NCBI GenBank assembly: GCA_019914945.1
Contig: CM034110.1
Span: 5,163,808 to 5,227,807 of the forward strand
Direction: 5' to 3'
Source: Typha latifolia
Lineage: Eukaryota; Streptophyta; Magnoliopsida; Poales; Typhaceae
DNA length: 64,000 nt
Below the pieces are notes generated by a model. It did no database searches and was not told where the DNA came from. It saw only the letters and a list, made by a program, of their open reading frames with translations. Positions within the stretch are counted from its first letter, which is position 1. The number at the start of each line of letters is the position of its first letter. The position numbers were made by a program, and so were the translations under genes. Shown piece by piece: positions 1-11,697 of the stretch.

Positions 1-371
1 GATACACAATGTAAGAAAACTCGAGACCTATTTACAAGTTAAACATTATATAGCCTAAGAAAACCCAAGATTTATTCTGGAAAGAAACCAGTAGGCTTTA
101 AGAACAAGGCTTGAATTAGTCTCTTAGGCAGTCCTCCTTGCACATCTTCTTCATATACAAATCCAATTTTACCTGGCGGAAGAACAGGCGTTGGGAGAGA
201 GAAGAAAATGCAAAGAAAATCTTCAGCAAAGCACTCGTACTTTGTTGCTCTTCTCTTGCTTCTCTTCATTCTACTGTACAAACAGTGATGTTTATATCAT
301 ATTCGGTGGAAATTATCATCTGCATGTTGCTATTACTACTTCTAACTTCTATAAGCAAAAGCACTGGTAGT
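1..371 (-). other. 3' flank of SKP1-like gene with possible extra exon
   Basis: Downstream of the SKP1-like stop codon. On the minus strand a pyrimidine-rich tract ends in CCGCCAG near 170, which resembles a splice acceptor, and is followed by an open frame to a TAA near 72 (residues include FVYEEDVQGGLPKRL). This could be a terminal exon of an alternative transcript, the end of another gene, or chance. I do not recognise the peptide. The rest of the flank shows nothing else. Confidence 0.25.
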
Positions 372-1144
372 TCATTTGTTAGCTATCTTAGCTTTCTCTA
401 TCACTTTCTTTTCAGAAATACTCAAATCATCGACGATGTAGAACAGATGTCGAATAGTATCACTAGTCTTTCCCTTCATCATCTCAGCCACTATTCGACA
501 GGTCATGTCCTTGAGTCCCTCAATCCCAAGGTAGTTTGCAGTCTGTACATCAGAGCAAGAAAGATAATGTTTAATTTAGAAAAGTGTGAGGGAAATTAAT
601 TAAGAGCAAAATACGTGATGAAAAAGTATGAACAGAAGTAGATTGATTCTTTAATCTAATTCTATGTTGCTGAAATTTCCACAGAATTAGGTATATATCG
701 TACTTAGGGCATCAAACCTCTTAAGATTGATGACTAACTCACCGAGATAAGGTCGAGGAGGGTAGCGGGATGGATACTGGCATCCTTCACGATCATATCC
801 TCCCAGGAACGGGAAGGGTCATTTCCCACGGTCTTCTTGCGGAATCCGATGGCTATGTCGAAAAACTCGTTCTCGAAGCCCCTGATGGCTATGACGCCAT
901 TTTTAAACTTCCCGGCGAGGAGGCACCTCTTGATCGTCGCCGACTCCATCGCTACTGTCATATCCACTTCGCACAGGGACCCTTCCGAGTTCTTCAGGAA
1001 CACCGTCTTCTTGGATCTGCGTCTCTTCTCTGGCGAGATCAAGCCCTCACTGACCACCACCTCGGCCAGCAGCTCCGCCGCCGCCGCCCCCCGGAGCTCG
1101 AGGTCTTCGGGAAGTACCGCTTCGCTTTCCGTCTCCGTCGACAT
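372..1144 (-). CDS. SKP1-like protein, two exons, divergent
   Basis: Exons read 1144-743 and 542-372, phase 0, with donor TCG|GTGAGT and acceptor TGTACAG|ACT; 190 residues. SKP1 proteins bridge cullin 1 and F-box proteins in SCF ubiquitin ligases. The POZ-like half is seen as KKTVFLKNSEGSLCEVDMTV, AMESATIKR and a later RKK block; the half that binds F-box proteins is seen as HPATLLDLIS joined to TANYLGIEGLKDMTC and then MMKGKT. Two things are odd: a roughly 44-residue acidic/alanine N-terminal extension before the domain, and a C-terminus that ends in EKAKIANK, lacking the usual acidic run and WAFE tail. The gene may therefore be a specialised or decaying SKP1-like copy. Exon 1 is GC-rich, exon 2 is not. 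The start is the first ATG after a CT-rich leader. The family call is firm; the function is inferred. Confidence 0.82.
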
Positions 1145-1229
1145 GGATCGGTCGCGGAGAGAAACCCTAAAAGAGAAGGCCGTCTCTTTCCGTATCTCTA
1201 TCGAGTTCTTGCTTTGGATAAATGGAGGT

Positions 1230-1279
<50 letters not shown>

Positions 1280-1800
1280 TTATTTGCAGTGTGAGTGGAA
1301 GAAGTGGACCGAGTGCATTCCTTTCCTATATGCAGGAATTTGGTGCAGACCGGACACTTGGCAGTTGAAATTGCCTGGCAGATGGTTAAATCTTACATTT
1401 ATTACATAAAACCTCTTAATACCTTCTAGATATATTATGGAATACAACTCTCCATTCTAGAATAACAGCTAAACAATATTTACATCTTATACTACATAAT
1501 AACTCAATTATTAATTTATTATTAATATATATACTAGCAACCTACTTTATATCAAATCAAACAGTATTCGTAGTAATTTCATAAAAGATAAAATCTAACC
1601 TTTTTTTATAATTTATCACTCTATATTACATCAAATGTAATTATTACGCTCTAATTTCATAATATAAGTATAAAAATAGTTATACTTGGAATAAAGATCT
1701 TATTTTAGGAATGATAAAAATTAATACTTATTCTTAGAGTAAACGGCGACCTAGTGTCTAGCCCTAGTAATACTAGAAAATAACATATGTAAGGGCTAGT
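1098..1800. repeat. Duplicated SKP1 upstream segment, copy A
   Basis: From codon 17 of the SKP1-like gene through its leader and about 650 bases of promoter. It matches 3100-3753 along its whole length with scattered substitutions and small indels. Copy A ends at GGGCTAGT, exactly where hAT terminal sequence begins. Confidence 0.85.
1229..1275. repeat. GA/CT microsatellite in SKP1-like 5' leader
   Basis: Nearly pure GA run on the plus strand, i.e. a CT-rich leader about 85 bases ahead of the SKP1-like start codon. CT-rich leaders are common in plant 5' UTRs. The duplicated copy of this region near 3234 has only a short GA run. Confidence 0.9.
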
Positions 1801-2110
1801 TAGGGTTGACAATTGGGTCGGGTTAAGTGGGTTCGAGTCGGGTCAGATTCGGGTCGGGTCAATATTACCTTGACACGAACACGATTCGATTAATAAACGA
1901 GTTGCATTTGGTAAATACGAACACGACCCGAATAATAAACAGGTAACACGACACGACCCGCCTAACCCGTTTAATAAACGAGTCAAGTTAACACGACACG
2001 CTAACACGACCCGTCTAACCCGTTTAATATAAATCATATATAAAATTTAATATTTACTGATTTATTATATATAAATGGTATATTACATAAATAAAATAAC
2101 CTATTTTTAA

Positions 2111-2480
2111 CTCAAAACTCATACAACATCAAAATTACAATCCTAATAATTCATCATAATAAAACTCATACAATAGAGTTTAGAACAAAGTTCCAACTCT
2201 CAAAACGTGTATCATATATTCATAGAAACAAAATAATACATTTCCAACTCAAAACTTATACAGTATTAAAATTACAATCCTAATAATTTATCATAACAAA
2301 ACCCATACAATAGAGTTTAGAACAAAGTTCCAACTCTCAAAAAGTGTATCAAACATTCGTACAAACAAAATAATACATTTCCAACTCATACATTTCCAAC
2401 TCAAAACTTATACAATATCAAAATTAACATAACAAAAGTCCATACAATGTAGTTTAAAATAAAATTCCAACAAAGTCCAT
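2111..2480. repeat. ~137-bp tandem repeats inside hAT fragment
   Basis: Two full units start with CTCAAAACT at 2111 and 2248, and a shortened third begins near 2399. They share ATTACAATCCTAATAATT and GAGTTTAGAACAAAGTTCC. They lie between the subterminal repeats and the transposase remnant and have no coding appearance. Confidence 0.8.
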
Positions 2481-2820
2481 ACAATCTCATGACAATTAGA
2501 ACAAAATTTAGATTTTACAATTCATTACAAATTATAAATAGTTTGAAATATGCAAACACTATCATTAAGCTCTCCATCTTCAAATATCATGACCCTACCA
2601 AAAAGAACAAAAAGTAAACATCTAAAATATAAGATATATACAAAACTTCACTTATATTAGTCAATGAGCATTCATCGGATTTAGATTTATGTATTTGAGC
2701 ATTCACCAGATTCTACAACTTCATTTGCATTAGCCATTAAGTCCAAATTTGTAATATCTTCCGTTAGCTCCTCCAATGCTACCAAATTATCTATCATAAT
2801 ATGATAAAATAAATAGTAGA

Positions 2821-3024
2821 CTAAACTTTTTGAATATTTATATAAGAAAACAATAATATATACTTGCCTCTAGTATGAAACAACCAATCTCGAGTACAAA
2901 TTAAAGCTTCCACAGTTTCAGGCTTTAAAGCACTTCTATATTGATCAAGTACTCTACCACCAACACTAAAAGCATATTCAAAAGCAACTATAGAGATAGG
3001 AATACTTAATATATCACATGTCAT
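2821..3024 (-). pseudogene. hAT transposase C-terminal (hATC) remnant
   Basis: A 67-residue frame carries the hAT dimerisation signature: ILSIPISIVAFEYAFSVGGR, then VLDQYRSAL, TVEALICTRDWL. In intact hAT transposases this motif lies at the C-terminus and mediates dimerisation. The upstream catalytic domain and the BED zinc finger are missing, and the E of the usual SESAFS is replaced (FEYAFS). The piece is a relic, not a host gene. Confidence 0.88.
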
Positions 3025-3099
3025 GAGAGAAAGATCTGGATATCAAAATTGATTGGATTTTCAATAATTAAGAATATACAATTTAGAACTTCGATCAAT

Positions 3100-3251
3100 T
3101 CGAGGTCTTCGGGAAGTACCGCTTTGCTTTCCGTCTCCGTCGACATGGATCGGTTGCGGAGAGAAACCCTAAAAGAGAAGGTCGTCTCTTTCCGTATCTC
3201 TATCGAGTTATTGCTTTGGATAAATGGAGGGGGGAGAGAGAGAGAGGCCAC
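3100..3251 (-). pseudogene. Truncated SKP1-like 5' fragment fused to hAT
   Basis: Start codon and the first 17 SKP1-like residues (MSTETESKAVLPEDLEL) are kept with one E-to-K change, then the frame enters non-SKP1 sequence and soon stops. The SKP1 fold is entirely absent, so no SKP1 activity is possible. The promoter is intact by eye and could still be transcribed into the hAT remnant. Confidence 0.8.
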
Positions 3252-3753
3252 TATGCAGAGTTCGTCGGTTATTTACAGTGTGAGTGGAAGAAATGGATCG
3301 AGTGCATTCCTATATGCAGGAATTTGGTGTAGACAGGACACTTGGCGTTGAAATTGCCTCGGCAGATGGTTAAATCTTACAATACAACTCTTTATTCTAT
3401 AATAACAGTTAAACATTATAATAACAATATTTTAGCATATACTACATAATAACTCAATTATTAATTTATTATTAATATATATACCAGCAACCTACTTTAT
3501 ATCAAATCAAATGGTATTCATGGTAATTTCACAAAAGATAAAATATAACCTTTTTTTATATAATTTATCACTTTATTTTGCATCAAATAAAATTATTACA
3601 CTCTAATTTTAGAATATAAGTATAAAAATAGTTATTCTTGGAATAAAGTTCTTATTTTGGGAATGACAAAAATGAATACTTATTCTTAGAGTAAACGGCG
3701 ACCTAGTGTCTAGCTCCGGTAATACTAAAAAGTAAGATATGTAGGGGCTAGTT
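3100..3753. repeat. Duplicated SKP1 upstream segment, copy B
   Basis: Second copy of 1098-1800. Read on the minus strand it holds the SKP1 promoter region, leader, start codon near 3145 and the first 17 codons, then passes into hAT sequence after LPEDLEL. Its right side continues as GGGCTAGTTATTCC, so copy B shows the locus without the hAT insertion. Confidence 0.85.
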
Positions 3754-5247
3754 ATTCCTATTATATCTATTCGATAACTAGGGCTAAAATCATGTGTGCA
3801 AATACCCGAAGGCAGCATATTATTGTCTTGCAAATAACCACTGAAATTTTAGATTTATTACAGAAGGCCTTTAACACCTTCTGGATATTAATATCCCTTA
3901 GTATTTTCGAGAGAGTATATATAGGGTTAAGTGTTCGTCTGATAAATTGCTTTTTTTTGTTGAAGTTAGCACAACAATAATTTTTTTAAAAGCTAGCCCT
4001 CTCTATATATAGATTGAATAACTAGGTCAACTCTATCAAGAAATGGGTTTCATTAGCCTAAATCATGTTCAAAAGGCTCCTATGAATTCATCTTTCATAA
4101 AATCTCCTAGGTAGGCAGTTTTAAAATTATAATGATTTAATTATTTTGCAAATAACGGCCCAAATTTTATATTTATTAAAGAAAATCTCATAATCCCTTC
4201 TAGATATTTATATCCTTCGGTATTTTTGCTAGTGTATCTTAGACTACGTATCCTGATATTTATTAGGGTTTAGTAGTGTCCACCCGATAAATTTCATTTT
4301 CTTGGTCGACAATAGCACAACACTTTGTTTCCTTTTTTGTGTGTTTTGTGGAACGTGAACTCATAGGCTAATCATAAACAAGACAAAGAAGGTGATCTTC
4401 TCATATATATAAAATAAAATTTGAATTTCATTCTCATCTTAAGTATATTGTTTTGCAAGTTTCTATTTAGTTGCAGATCATTGGGTAATTTGCAATAAAA
4501 TCCATTGCATTTTCGTTTTTAAGTGGATAAATCCACTTTTAGTTTCCTTGTGGAAAAGTCATTCTTACTATTCCATTTTCAAACTACACTTCAGAAGTGG
4601 AGACCTGGTCAAAAGAAAAAAGAAACTTATACAAAATTAACATATTTATGCTTATAATTAACAGATTATGTTAGTTTTGTTAACTAGTAATATCTTATAT
4701 ATAGGATACAATATTCCTGGTAAGAATAGTGGAATACCTTCTAAAAGTGAATGTGTTTTAAAAAAAATACGTTCAAATAGTAATGGAATACTTCTAATAA
4801 AAATGAAATATTTTATGTAAATAATTTTATAGCTTCTACTTGGGCAATAGATAGCATGATTTGTAAAAAATTATTGTAACGTAATATGAAAAATATAAAG
4901 TAATTTAGATCTATTCAATAGTTAATCGGCTACATGGCTAGAATTTTATTGAGGAATAAGGTTTGCCACGATTTTCAATCTTGACATGGATATTACGATT
5001 TCCTCTCCCACTTTGGGGGGATAAATAGAAGCAACAAGAGCTAGTATTTTTTTAAAATTATTTTTTGTTACTATATTACTTGTGGAAGATTGAATTAAGC
5101 AAAGAATATCGAGTTTGAATCGAAAAAGATCTAATTTCACGAGTTGTATCAATAACCCACTAAATAGTCTCTATTGATGTTCGAACGCTGACACATAAAA
5201 GACAAAGATTATATAACTTACGTGGCGTTGGAAGAACATACACAAAA
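3754..5247. other. AT-rich intergenic, no gene seen
   Basis: Short unconnected open frames only, no recognisable domain. Two related stretches (about 3825-3970 and 4140-4320) share the order TTTTAGATTTATTA...CCTTCTGGATATTAATATCC...GATAAATT...GCACAACA, suggesting an old internal duplication of a noncoding repeat. Confidence 0.6.
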
Positions 5248-8200
5248 TGTAATGCCCCCGCCCGACACCGGCACGTGTACGCCAACGTGCCCACACGGCA
5301 TGTACGGCGCACGCGACAGGACGGGCAGGGCTCATCACGCACAGATACACTCTCGTGCATATATAATCATGACATCATCCAATAATACCTGCTAACATAT
5401 TCATGCTCACATAATCCAACACCAAATGAATCATATCATCAACCAAATAAATCTGTTAATATATGAATATCCAAGTCCACAATAATATACACTAGACCAC
5501 TACCAAATCTGGCAGGACTCACACAAGCTATAATAAATCATCAAGATACAACTAAATAACTAATACACGAGTGCACTATACTCTGACATGTACTATACAA
5601 ATCATTATCTGATACAATAATGTACAAATATAACAAACAATGATATAACTCAATATTTAGTTAAACTAGCTCCTATACCACCTCACGTTTATAAATCACC
5701 TCATCTTTGCTCTAAAATATCTCATTAGGATATCTCAAGCTGGTATCACGTACCATAATATCTGTGGGGGTTAGAAAAAAAATAAAGAGAGTCATGAGCA
5801 AAAGGCTCAGTGAATAGACCTTACTCGAAATTAGTGAAGGCAAACAAAGAGTAAATCATGTATTGGATAATATTAATCAGAAAGAGCATCATGTTATGAA
5901 TGAGAGTATGAATGTAACCTCAATAATATATAATTGAAATGCAGATAACATGTCATAACTAATAAAAGCATATAATTCTCGATAATAAGTAAACAAATCT
6001 TCATGCTATAGTATCATCATAACTCTCTCAAATATGATACATAATGCATGCCGTTTATGACCATGCTATGATATCAAATGCAACCATATATGATGTAAAT
6101 TGACCATTTTATAATCAGGTATTCAGATGAGAATAAAATCATATGTAGTTCTCAACATCACGATCATCACCGACATCTCGGTATAATATCATCATACTAG
6201 ACCACTGTGCACAGTCAACACTCGGTACCCGATCTCAACATCCTACCCGTAGGCTCAAAGCATACCCTGCCATACGCTAAGGGTATCTCAGTCATAATCA
6301 TACCCTGCCATATGCTAAAGGTATATCAAAATCTATCTAGATCGGGTAACCCCCCACCAGTTAATAGAAATCACATGAGGGTAACTCGTCACCCGCATGC
6401 CATGGCGAACGGTAGGTGTCCGATTGTTTGTGCGTACAGACTCAACAAACCTCGGACATGGGCCACGAGATATCGCATATCAACGACCATAATCATCACT
6501 CCAGACACCCCTAACCCTAGCGCCTACTCGGGTAACCTCATACTTTTTCTATTAACTTTCCTATCAATGAGATTTATGCATTTCCTTCTATATGATATAT
6601 CACGTGTATATATCCAGTGTTATAACAAGTCATGCATATAAGAAATTTAAGTGGTAAGGAAGTCAAGAGGAAAATAATGCAATGTAGTTTCTAACCATAT
6701 AACTAACACATGTATATCACTGCTAGTCTATCACATGCATACTCATGCTAGAGATCACCCTGACACAAAGTCATAACAATATAATCATCTTCAATCATCT
6801 CTATATATCACCAATGTATTCATATCTCAGATCAGCCTAATTAAATACATGATAAAATATTCTCGACTGAAATCATCTCTAGATAAAGTCATATAATTAT
6901 GCTGGAGGGCAAAACATGCATGTACATAATATATAATATATCCTAATTTGAGAAAGGCGTCTAGGGGATAAGACTACTCACCTCTGATTAGAAAATCTAG
7001 CACAGGTATCCCTCACGTCTATCAATCAATCGTCACACATCACTAGCAAGGTCCACAGGGTCTTAAATAAAGGGTTCGGGATCTGAAAATGTTTAAGTAA
7101 CATAAAGTTAGTTTTTTATCTGATTATAATCCGTTCGAGTAAAATATAATAATTTATTAGATTTTAGAATTTCTACTTATTTTTATAACTAGCTAGATTT
7201 TTAATTATAAATAAAAATATAAATATAGATAAAAACCTAATTATAATTAAATTATATCTTAATTAATTAGGGACTATGTAGTCATTACTTTATAAAATAA
7301 TAAATAAATACATAAGCCGATTATTTTATTTGTTACAAAATAATAATGTATAATAAATTATTAGAATTATTTAAAATGTATCTCATAAAAATATTAGTAT
7401 ATAAATTTGATAATTATAATTTACAAATCTATATATTAATCTAATAGAGATATAAATAAATAAATGTGAGTATAACTTATATTTATACCTAATTAATCAT
7501 TGATTATACAAATTATAATTAATACTAATCATATTGAAGAATATATATTATTATTAAAATAATTAATGTCTAAATAATCTATTTGCATTAATTAAGAAGG
7601 AAAAACCTAAATAAATAACATCAATAAAATAAATAAATAACTAATTAATTAATTAATTAAAACACTGCCATTAGTGCTGGGCTGAGCCCAGCACTGTGCA
7701 GAAAAAGAAGGAGAAGACGACCCAACACTGTGCAGAAAAAGAAGGAGAAGAAACCGAGGAAGAAGAAGAAAAAGAAAGAAAGAAGAAGAAGAAGGAGAAG
7801 GGAGGAGGGAAGGGAGGTGTGGACCCGGGCCGACGGGGAGGGCACCGGCAGCTGGTGGCCAGCCAGCTGCCGGCCTCTCGCCGGCGGTTCGGCTCCGACA
7901 AGCCCGAGCCCAAAGCAAGAAAAATAGAGGGAGAGAGAGAGGGAGAGAAAAGGAAAGTGGGGAAGTGAGAGACCTCAACGGTGGCGGCGGCGATTCCATG
8001 GGAGGTAGCACCAGTTGGCAGGCCGGTGGGGCGGCGGCGGTAGTAGTTAGAGAGAGAGAGGAAGAAAGTTTGAGAGAGAGAGAGATAAATATAAAGGGGG
8101 AGAGAGAGAGGTGGTGGGGATGCCGGCGCTGCGGTTGCGGGGCCGGCGGGCCCACCGGAGTTAGCTAACCCGGCCAGCTAGGAGTGCGTGGCACCCCCAG

Positions 8201-8265
8201 CCCGCAAATGTGGCCGGCCACGTCGTGCCATGCAGATTTTTGTTTTTTTAGGTTGGGTTGTTACA
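5248..8265 (-). mobile_element. Solo LTR, 3.0 kb, Ty3-type
   Basis: On the minus strand it begins TGTAACAACCCAACC (ending at 8265) and finishes GGGGGCATTACA (5248). Flanks are a perfect 5-bp target duplication CAAAA (5243-5247 and 8266-8270). There is no internal domain, so this is what remains after LTR-LTR recombination. The same family occurs inverted at 51756-58918, with matching ends and matching inner blocks such as the GGGTAAGGTCTATTCACTGAGCC stretch (here near 5797-5825). The GA-rich, GC-rich block at 7690-8110 is part of the LTR; open frames in it are low complexity and not genes. Confidence 0.88.
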
Positions 8266-10363
8266 CAAAACTGAAAAAGGAACATGCTGCTTTGAATTCT
8301 AACATAAATTTTCATTTGATCATCTTCCTAGTCCAAACCACAGATGTTACTTTACATTTTATTTTCAATGTACAGTGAGACATGGGTAATCCAGGTTGAA
8401 CGACGTCCTTTAATTATGGGTATAGTGTTATCCTTTTATTTCAATACTAAATATTGCACTAATGCACTTATAAGTTGACTCTAGATTAGTAGCTAAAACA
8501 GTGTAATATGTAGATAAAATCACCTAATAAATTAATCTAGCTACCCATAAATACATCAACATAATGTACCGATTAAAGATAAATTAATCTACCTACACAT
8601 AAATACATCAACATAATGTACCAATTGATAATGTACGTAGTACACAAACAATTTACTAATTACATCTTAATTCCTAGATATATTTGTTACTATCAACCTA
8701 AGAACCTGTCAAGTTATATATTAGTGATAACTAGTATCCACTTAAATGTTTAAACGTTAGACAAATAACAGTCTTATCCTTTACGGTTTGACTCGAGTTT
8801 ATCTTACTCTTGCATTTCAAACTTAAACACTTAACTATCCTACGGTCCGAATCAAACCGCAACAATTAAGATTTTCTATATTTTTCATCAAAACAAATGG
8901 TGGTTTAGTGACACCAATATTTTCTACCGTTACAAAGATGCAAAGTTATTAAACTATCCTTATCATCTTCAAATCAGACAATATTTATATAAGGGCAATT
9001 AAATCTTTTTATGTCCTAGTTAACGACTGACTACTAGTTGCAACTTATTCTAGACTATAAAAGGTGTTTAGATGCTTAAGTTAAAAATGTATAGAGGTAA
9101 GTTAAAAAAGGTCAAATCATGGGAGGATAAGTTATAATTTTTTTCTCTTAAACATATCTCTCTAATTAGATCTACTGGGAAGAATCCTTACCTCTTTCTT
9201 AGAGGACAAAGAGTAGGTCTACTAGTGGCTACAATGAACTAAACCTAAACTTGAGCCTTATGCTTCAGGTTTGCTGGAATATTGATGTAACATTTTGTGG
9301 AGCCAACCTACTCAAATAGACAAGAAAGAATTAGGTTATTATAACTATTTCAAGCCTTATCAGTTTTAGACCAAACCCAAACCCGGGCATGCGATATCAT
9401 CTTATCAGACCCGATCCGACCCATATGTTAATTGTGTCTAGATTAGGGTCTAAATTGCAGGCAAAAGGTTGACTCGGGTCGGTTACTTGTAAAGCCAGAC
9501 ATGAGAGATTTGATCCAATTTGGTGCCCTATAAAATATAGAATGGTTTCTTCACATAATTGCCACCAAAAGCTTTTTAATTATTATAATTCATGCTACAT
9601 TCTTCAAAGTATCATAATTTTCAGTATATTTTTTTTAAAATATCTTAATTGTGATTGAATTTCTTGTTGACTCTTTTAGAATTGTCAACCAAAATACCCT
9701 TCTTCAAGTTTAGAAGATACAAAGTATTTATCACTATTTTTTTTCTGGCAAAAAATAAGAATTCATTTTTTTGCACTATGATATCAACTAATATTTATTT
9801 TTAGCTCGAAGTAATAATCGAGTTAGACTTAGCTTAATATATATTTTTTAATATAATACATACATATATATATATATATTATAATATATGCTAATGTATC
9901 GTAGTATAGTTACTTATGTGTTTTAACCTCAAATAAAATGGCCCGGGTTTAAATCCTAAATTTTATAATGTAAAAAAAAAAAAAATTTTGTAAATTAGTT
10001 GAATCACATTTGGTCTGACATCAAGAGAACTATGAAGTAGCAATCAGTCTTTATATCTACTCACCTCTCAGAAATATAAATATTGTAGCTGACCCTTCTA
10101 CAAGGAGTAAGGGAAAAAAAGGATTAATTAGTTCTTAATAATCCTTCAAACAAACCGACTTCCTTTAATCTCTCTATCTTTGTGTGTATGTGATGGAACA
10201 CCATGTTATATAAGAAATTAACATCTCGCTTGAATTTTGTCAAGAAAACATCTCACTGGGCAGTCCACTTTGCTGTGAGAAATTTCTTCTTTGTGTGGGT
10301 TTTTACCATTCGGTGACCTTCTTCCTCCTTGATTTGAGCACATATAGCTTGAGGGTGGAAAGG
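8266..10363. other. Intergenic and HIPP promoter region
   Basis: AT-rich with no coding signal. 9375-9490 holds short GACCCGA/CGGGTC motifs like the subterminal repeats of non-autonomous hAT elements, without clear ends. A TA run lies at 9860-9890. The roughly 200 bases before 10364 are CT-rich and are probably the HIPP leader. Confidence 0.5.
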
Positions 10364-11605
10364 ATGAGTAAAGAAGAAGCCACAAAGTTTCTCAAGATAA
10401 AGGTACCACCTTTCTTCTCTCTTTCTCTTCAGTTCTTCTGAACTCATTAGAAGCTAATGCCCATGGGCTTCTTTTAGCTTAGAATTCCTCTTTGTCATCA
10501 ATTTGTAGACTTTTGTTCTTAAAGTGCACATACACTGTGATGGATGCAAGAAGAAGGTCAAGAAATTGCTTCACAAGATAGATGGTAAAATTTCCTCACT
10601 TCTCTTTTGTTCATCTCTTTCTTCTTCTGTGATCAAAACATTTGAACCTCTTCTTTTAATTTAGGGGTTTACACAACCAACATAGATGCAGAGCAAGGAA
10701 AGGTGACTGTGTCAGGCAATGTTGATCTTTCCACAATCATAAAAAAGCTAAGTAAGGCTGGAAAACATGCAGAGATTTGGGCCTCAAAGGGTGGGGAAAT
10801 CAACTTTAATCTCAACAACCAGCTCCAAAATTACAAACTGGGCAATGTTGAAGAGCAGCAAAATGAGAAAGGGGAGCCCCAAAAAGGTGGAGACAAGAAG
10901 GGTCTGATGCAATTGCAGCAGCAAGTGAAAGAATTCAAAGATGTGAAGTTTTCTTCCCAAAAGGATCAGAAATCTGTCAAGCCCAACCTTCCGCCGGAGG
11001 ACGGCGGCGATTACGATGATGAGTTTGACGATTTTGATGAGGATGATGAGGATGGGGACTTGGATGATGTAGATGGATTGGATGATGATCTCAACAATGA
11101 TCCTAAGAAGATGAAGCCAATGAGTGTTCTTCAACCAAATGTTAATGGAGGAAGCAAAATAGGTGGTGGTGGAAATGGTACTATTAGTGACAATCCACCA
11201 AATGGGGAGAAGAAGGGTGGTGGTGGAAAGATTGAAGCACTGGGCAAATCAACCCTGATGGACCATGCCTCCAGTGGCATGGGCCAGATGGGTAACATGC
11301 ATGTTCCAATTGGCCAAATGGGGAATTTTCCCGCAGCCGCCACAGCCCAGAGCATGGTTCCAAGATACTACCAGGGTGGAATGGTGGCCGCACCGGAGAT
11401 GGTTGCCGCCACCAATCCCTACCAACAACAACAGTATTTGGCGGCAATGATTCAGCGACAGAGGATGATGATGAACAGCGGCCATGGCGGCCCCGCCTTC
11501 CACCCGATGGCATATGGGTATGGACAACCCCCACATTATGAGAATAGGGAGCCATATACCAACATGTTCTGTGATGAGAATCCAAATAGTTGCTCAATTA
11601 TGTGA
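10364..11605 (+). CDS. Heavy-metal-associated isoprenylated plant protein
   Basis: Exons 10364-10402, 10509-10584 and 10665-11605 join in frame to 351 residues, with GT/AG at both introns. Residues about 12-75 are a heavy-metal-associated (HMA) fold with the metal pair C23 and C26 in HIHCDGC, followed by [13 protein letters not shown] and KVTVSGNVD. Then come an acidic run near residues 145-170 ([18 protein letters not shown]), a Gly/Asn-rich stretch, Met/Gln-rich sequence, and the C-terminal box CSIM, a CaaX signal for farnesylation. HIPPs of the HIPP32/33/34 type share this layout and are thought to bind metals at membranes or the nucleus and act in metal balance and stress. The exon pattern (tiny first exon, second exon ending in KID-G) is typical of the family. 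The first ATG of the frame is used. Metal specificity cannot be told. Confidence 0.93.
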
Positions 11606-11697
11606 AAACTTGATGTCAAATTATTGTCTTCCTCTAATTATCTTTTCCAAACTTAGATATAATCTTCAAGTTTGATATGTAAGGTTTTGTATTAAAG
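11606..11697 (+). other. HIPP 3' UTR
   Basis: AT-rich sequence after the stop codon, with no other signal. Polyadenylation probably falls here or in the following 100 bases; AATAAA itself is not present, as is common in plants. Confidence 0.4.

Larger units (their letters stand above)
1801..3099 (-). mobile_element. hAT transposon, 3' half only
   Basis: The left edge TAGGGTTGACAATTGGGTCG resembles plant hAT terminal repeats, and 1801-2035 is full of subterminal ACACGACCCG / TAACCCGTTTAAT motifs in both orientations. Coding sequence for the transposase C-terminus lies at 2821-3024 on the minus strand. The transposase N-terminal part and the other terminal repeat are absent: the element stops where SKP1 copy B begins. 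It cannot move by itself. Confidence 0.8.

Noticed and set aside
770..1409. Plus-strand frames of 153 and 190 residues
   Set aside because: Opposite strand of SKP1-like exon 1 and its leader; no domain.
7649..8168. Several overlapping open frames on both strands, Ser/Pro/Leu- or Glu/Lys-rich
   Set aside because: They come from the GA-rich low-complexity block of the solo LTR; the equivalent block at 51940-52350 gives different frames.
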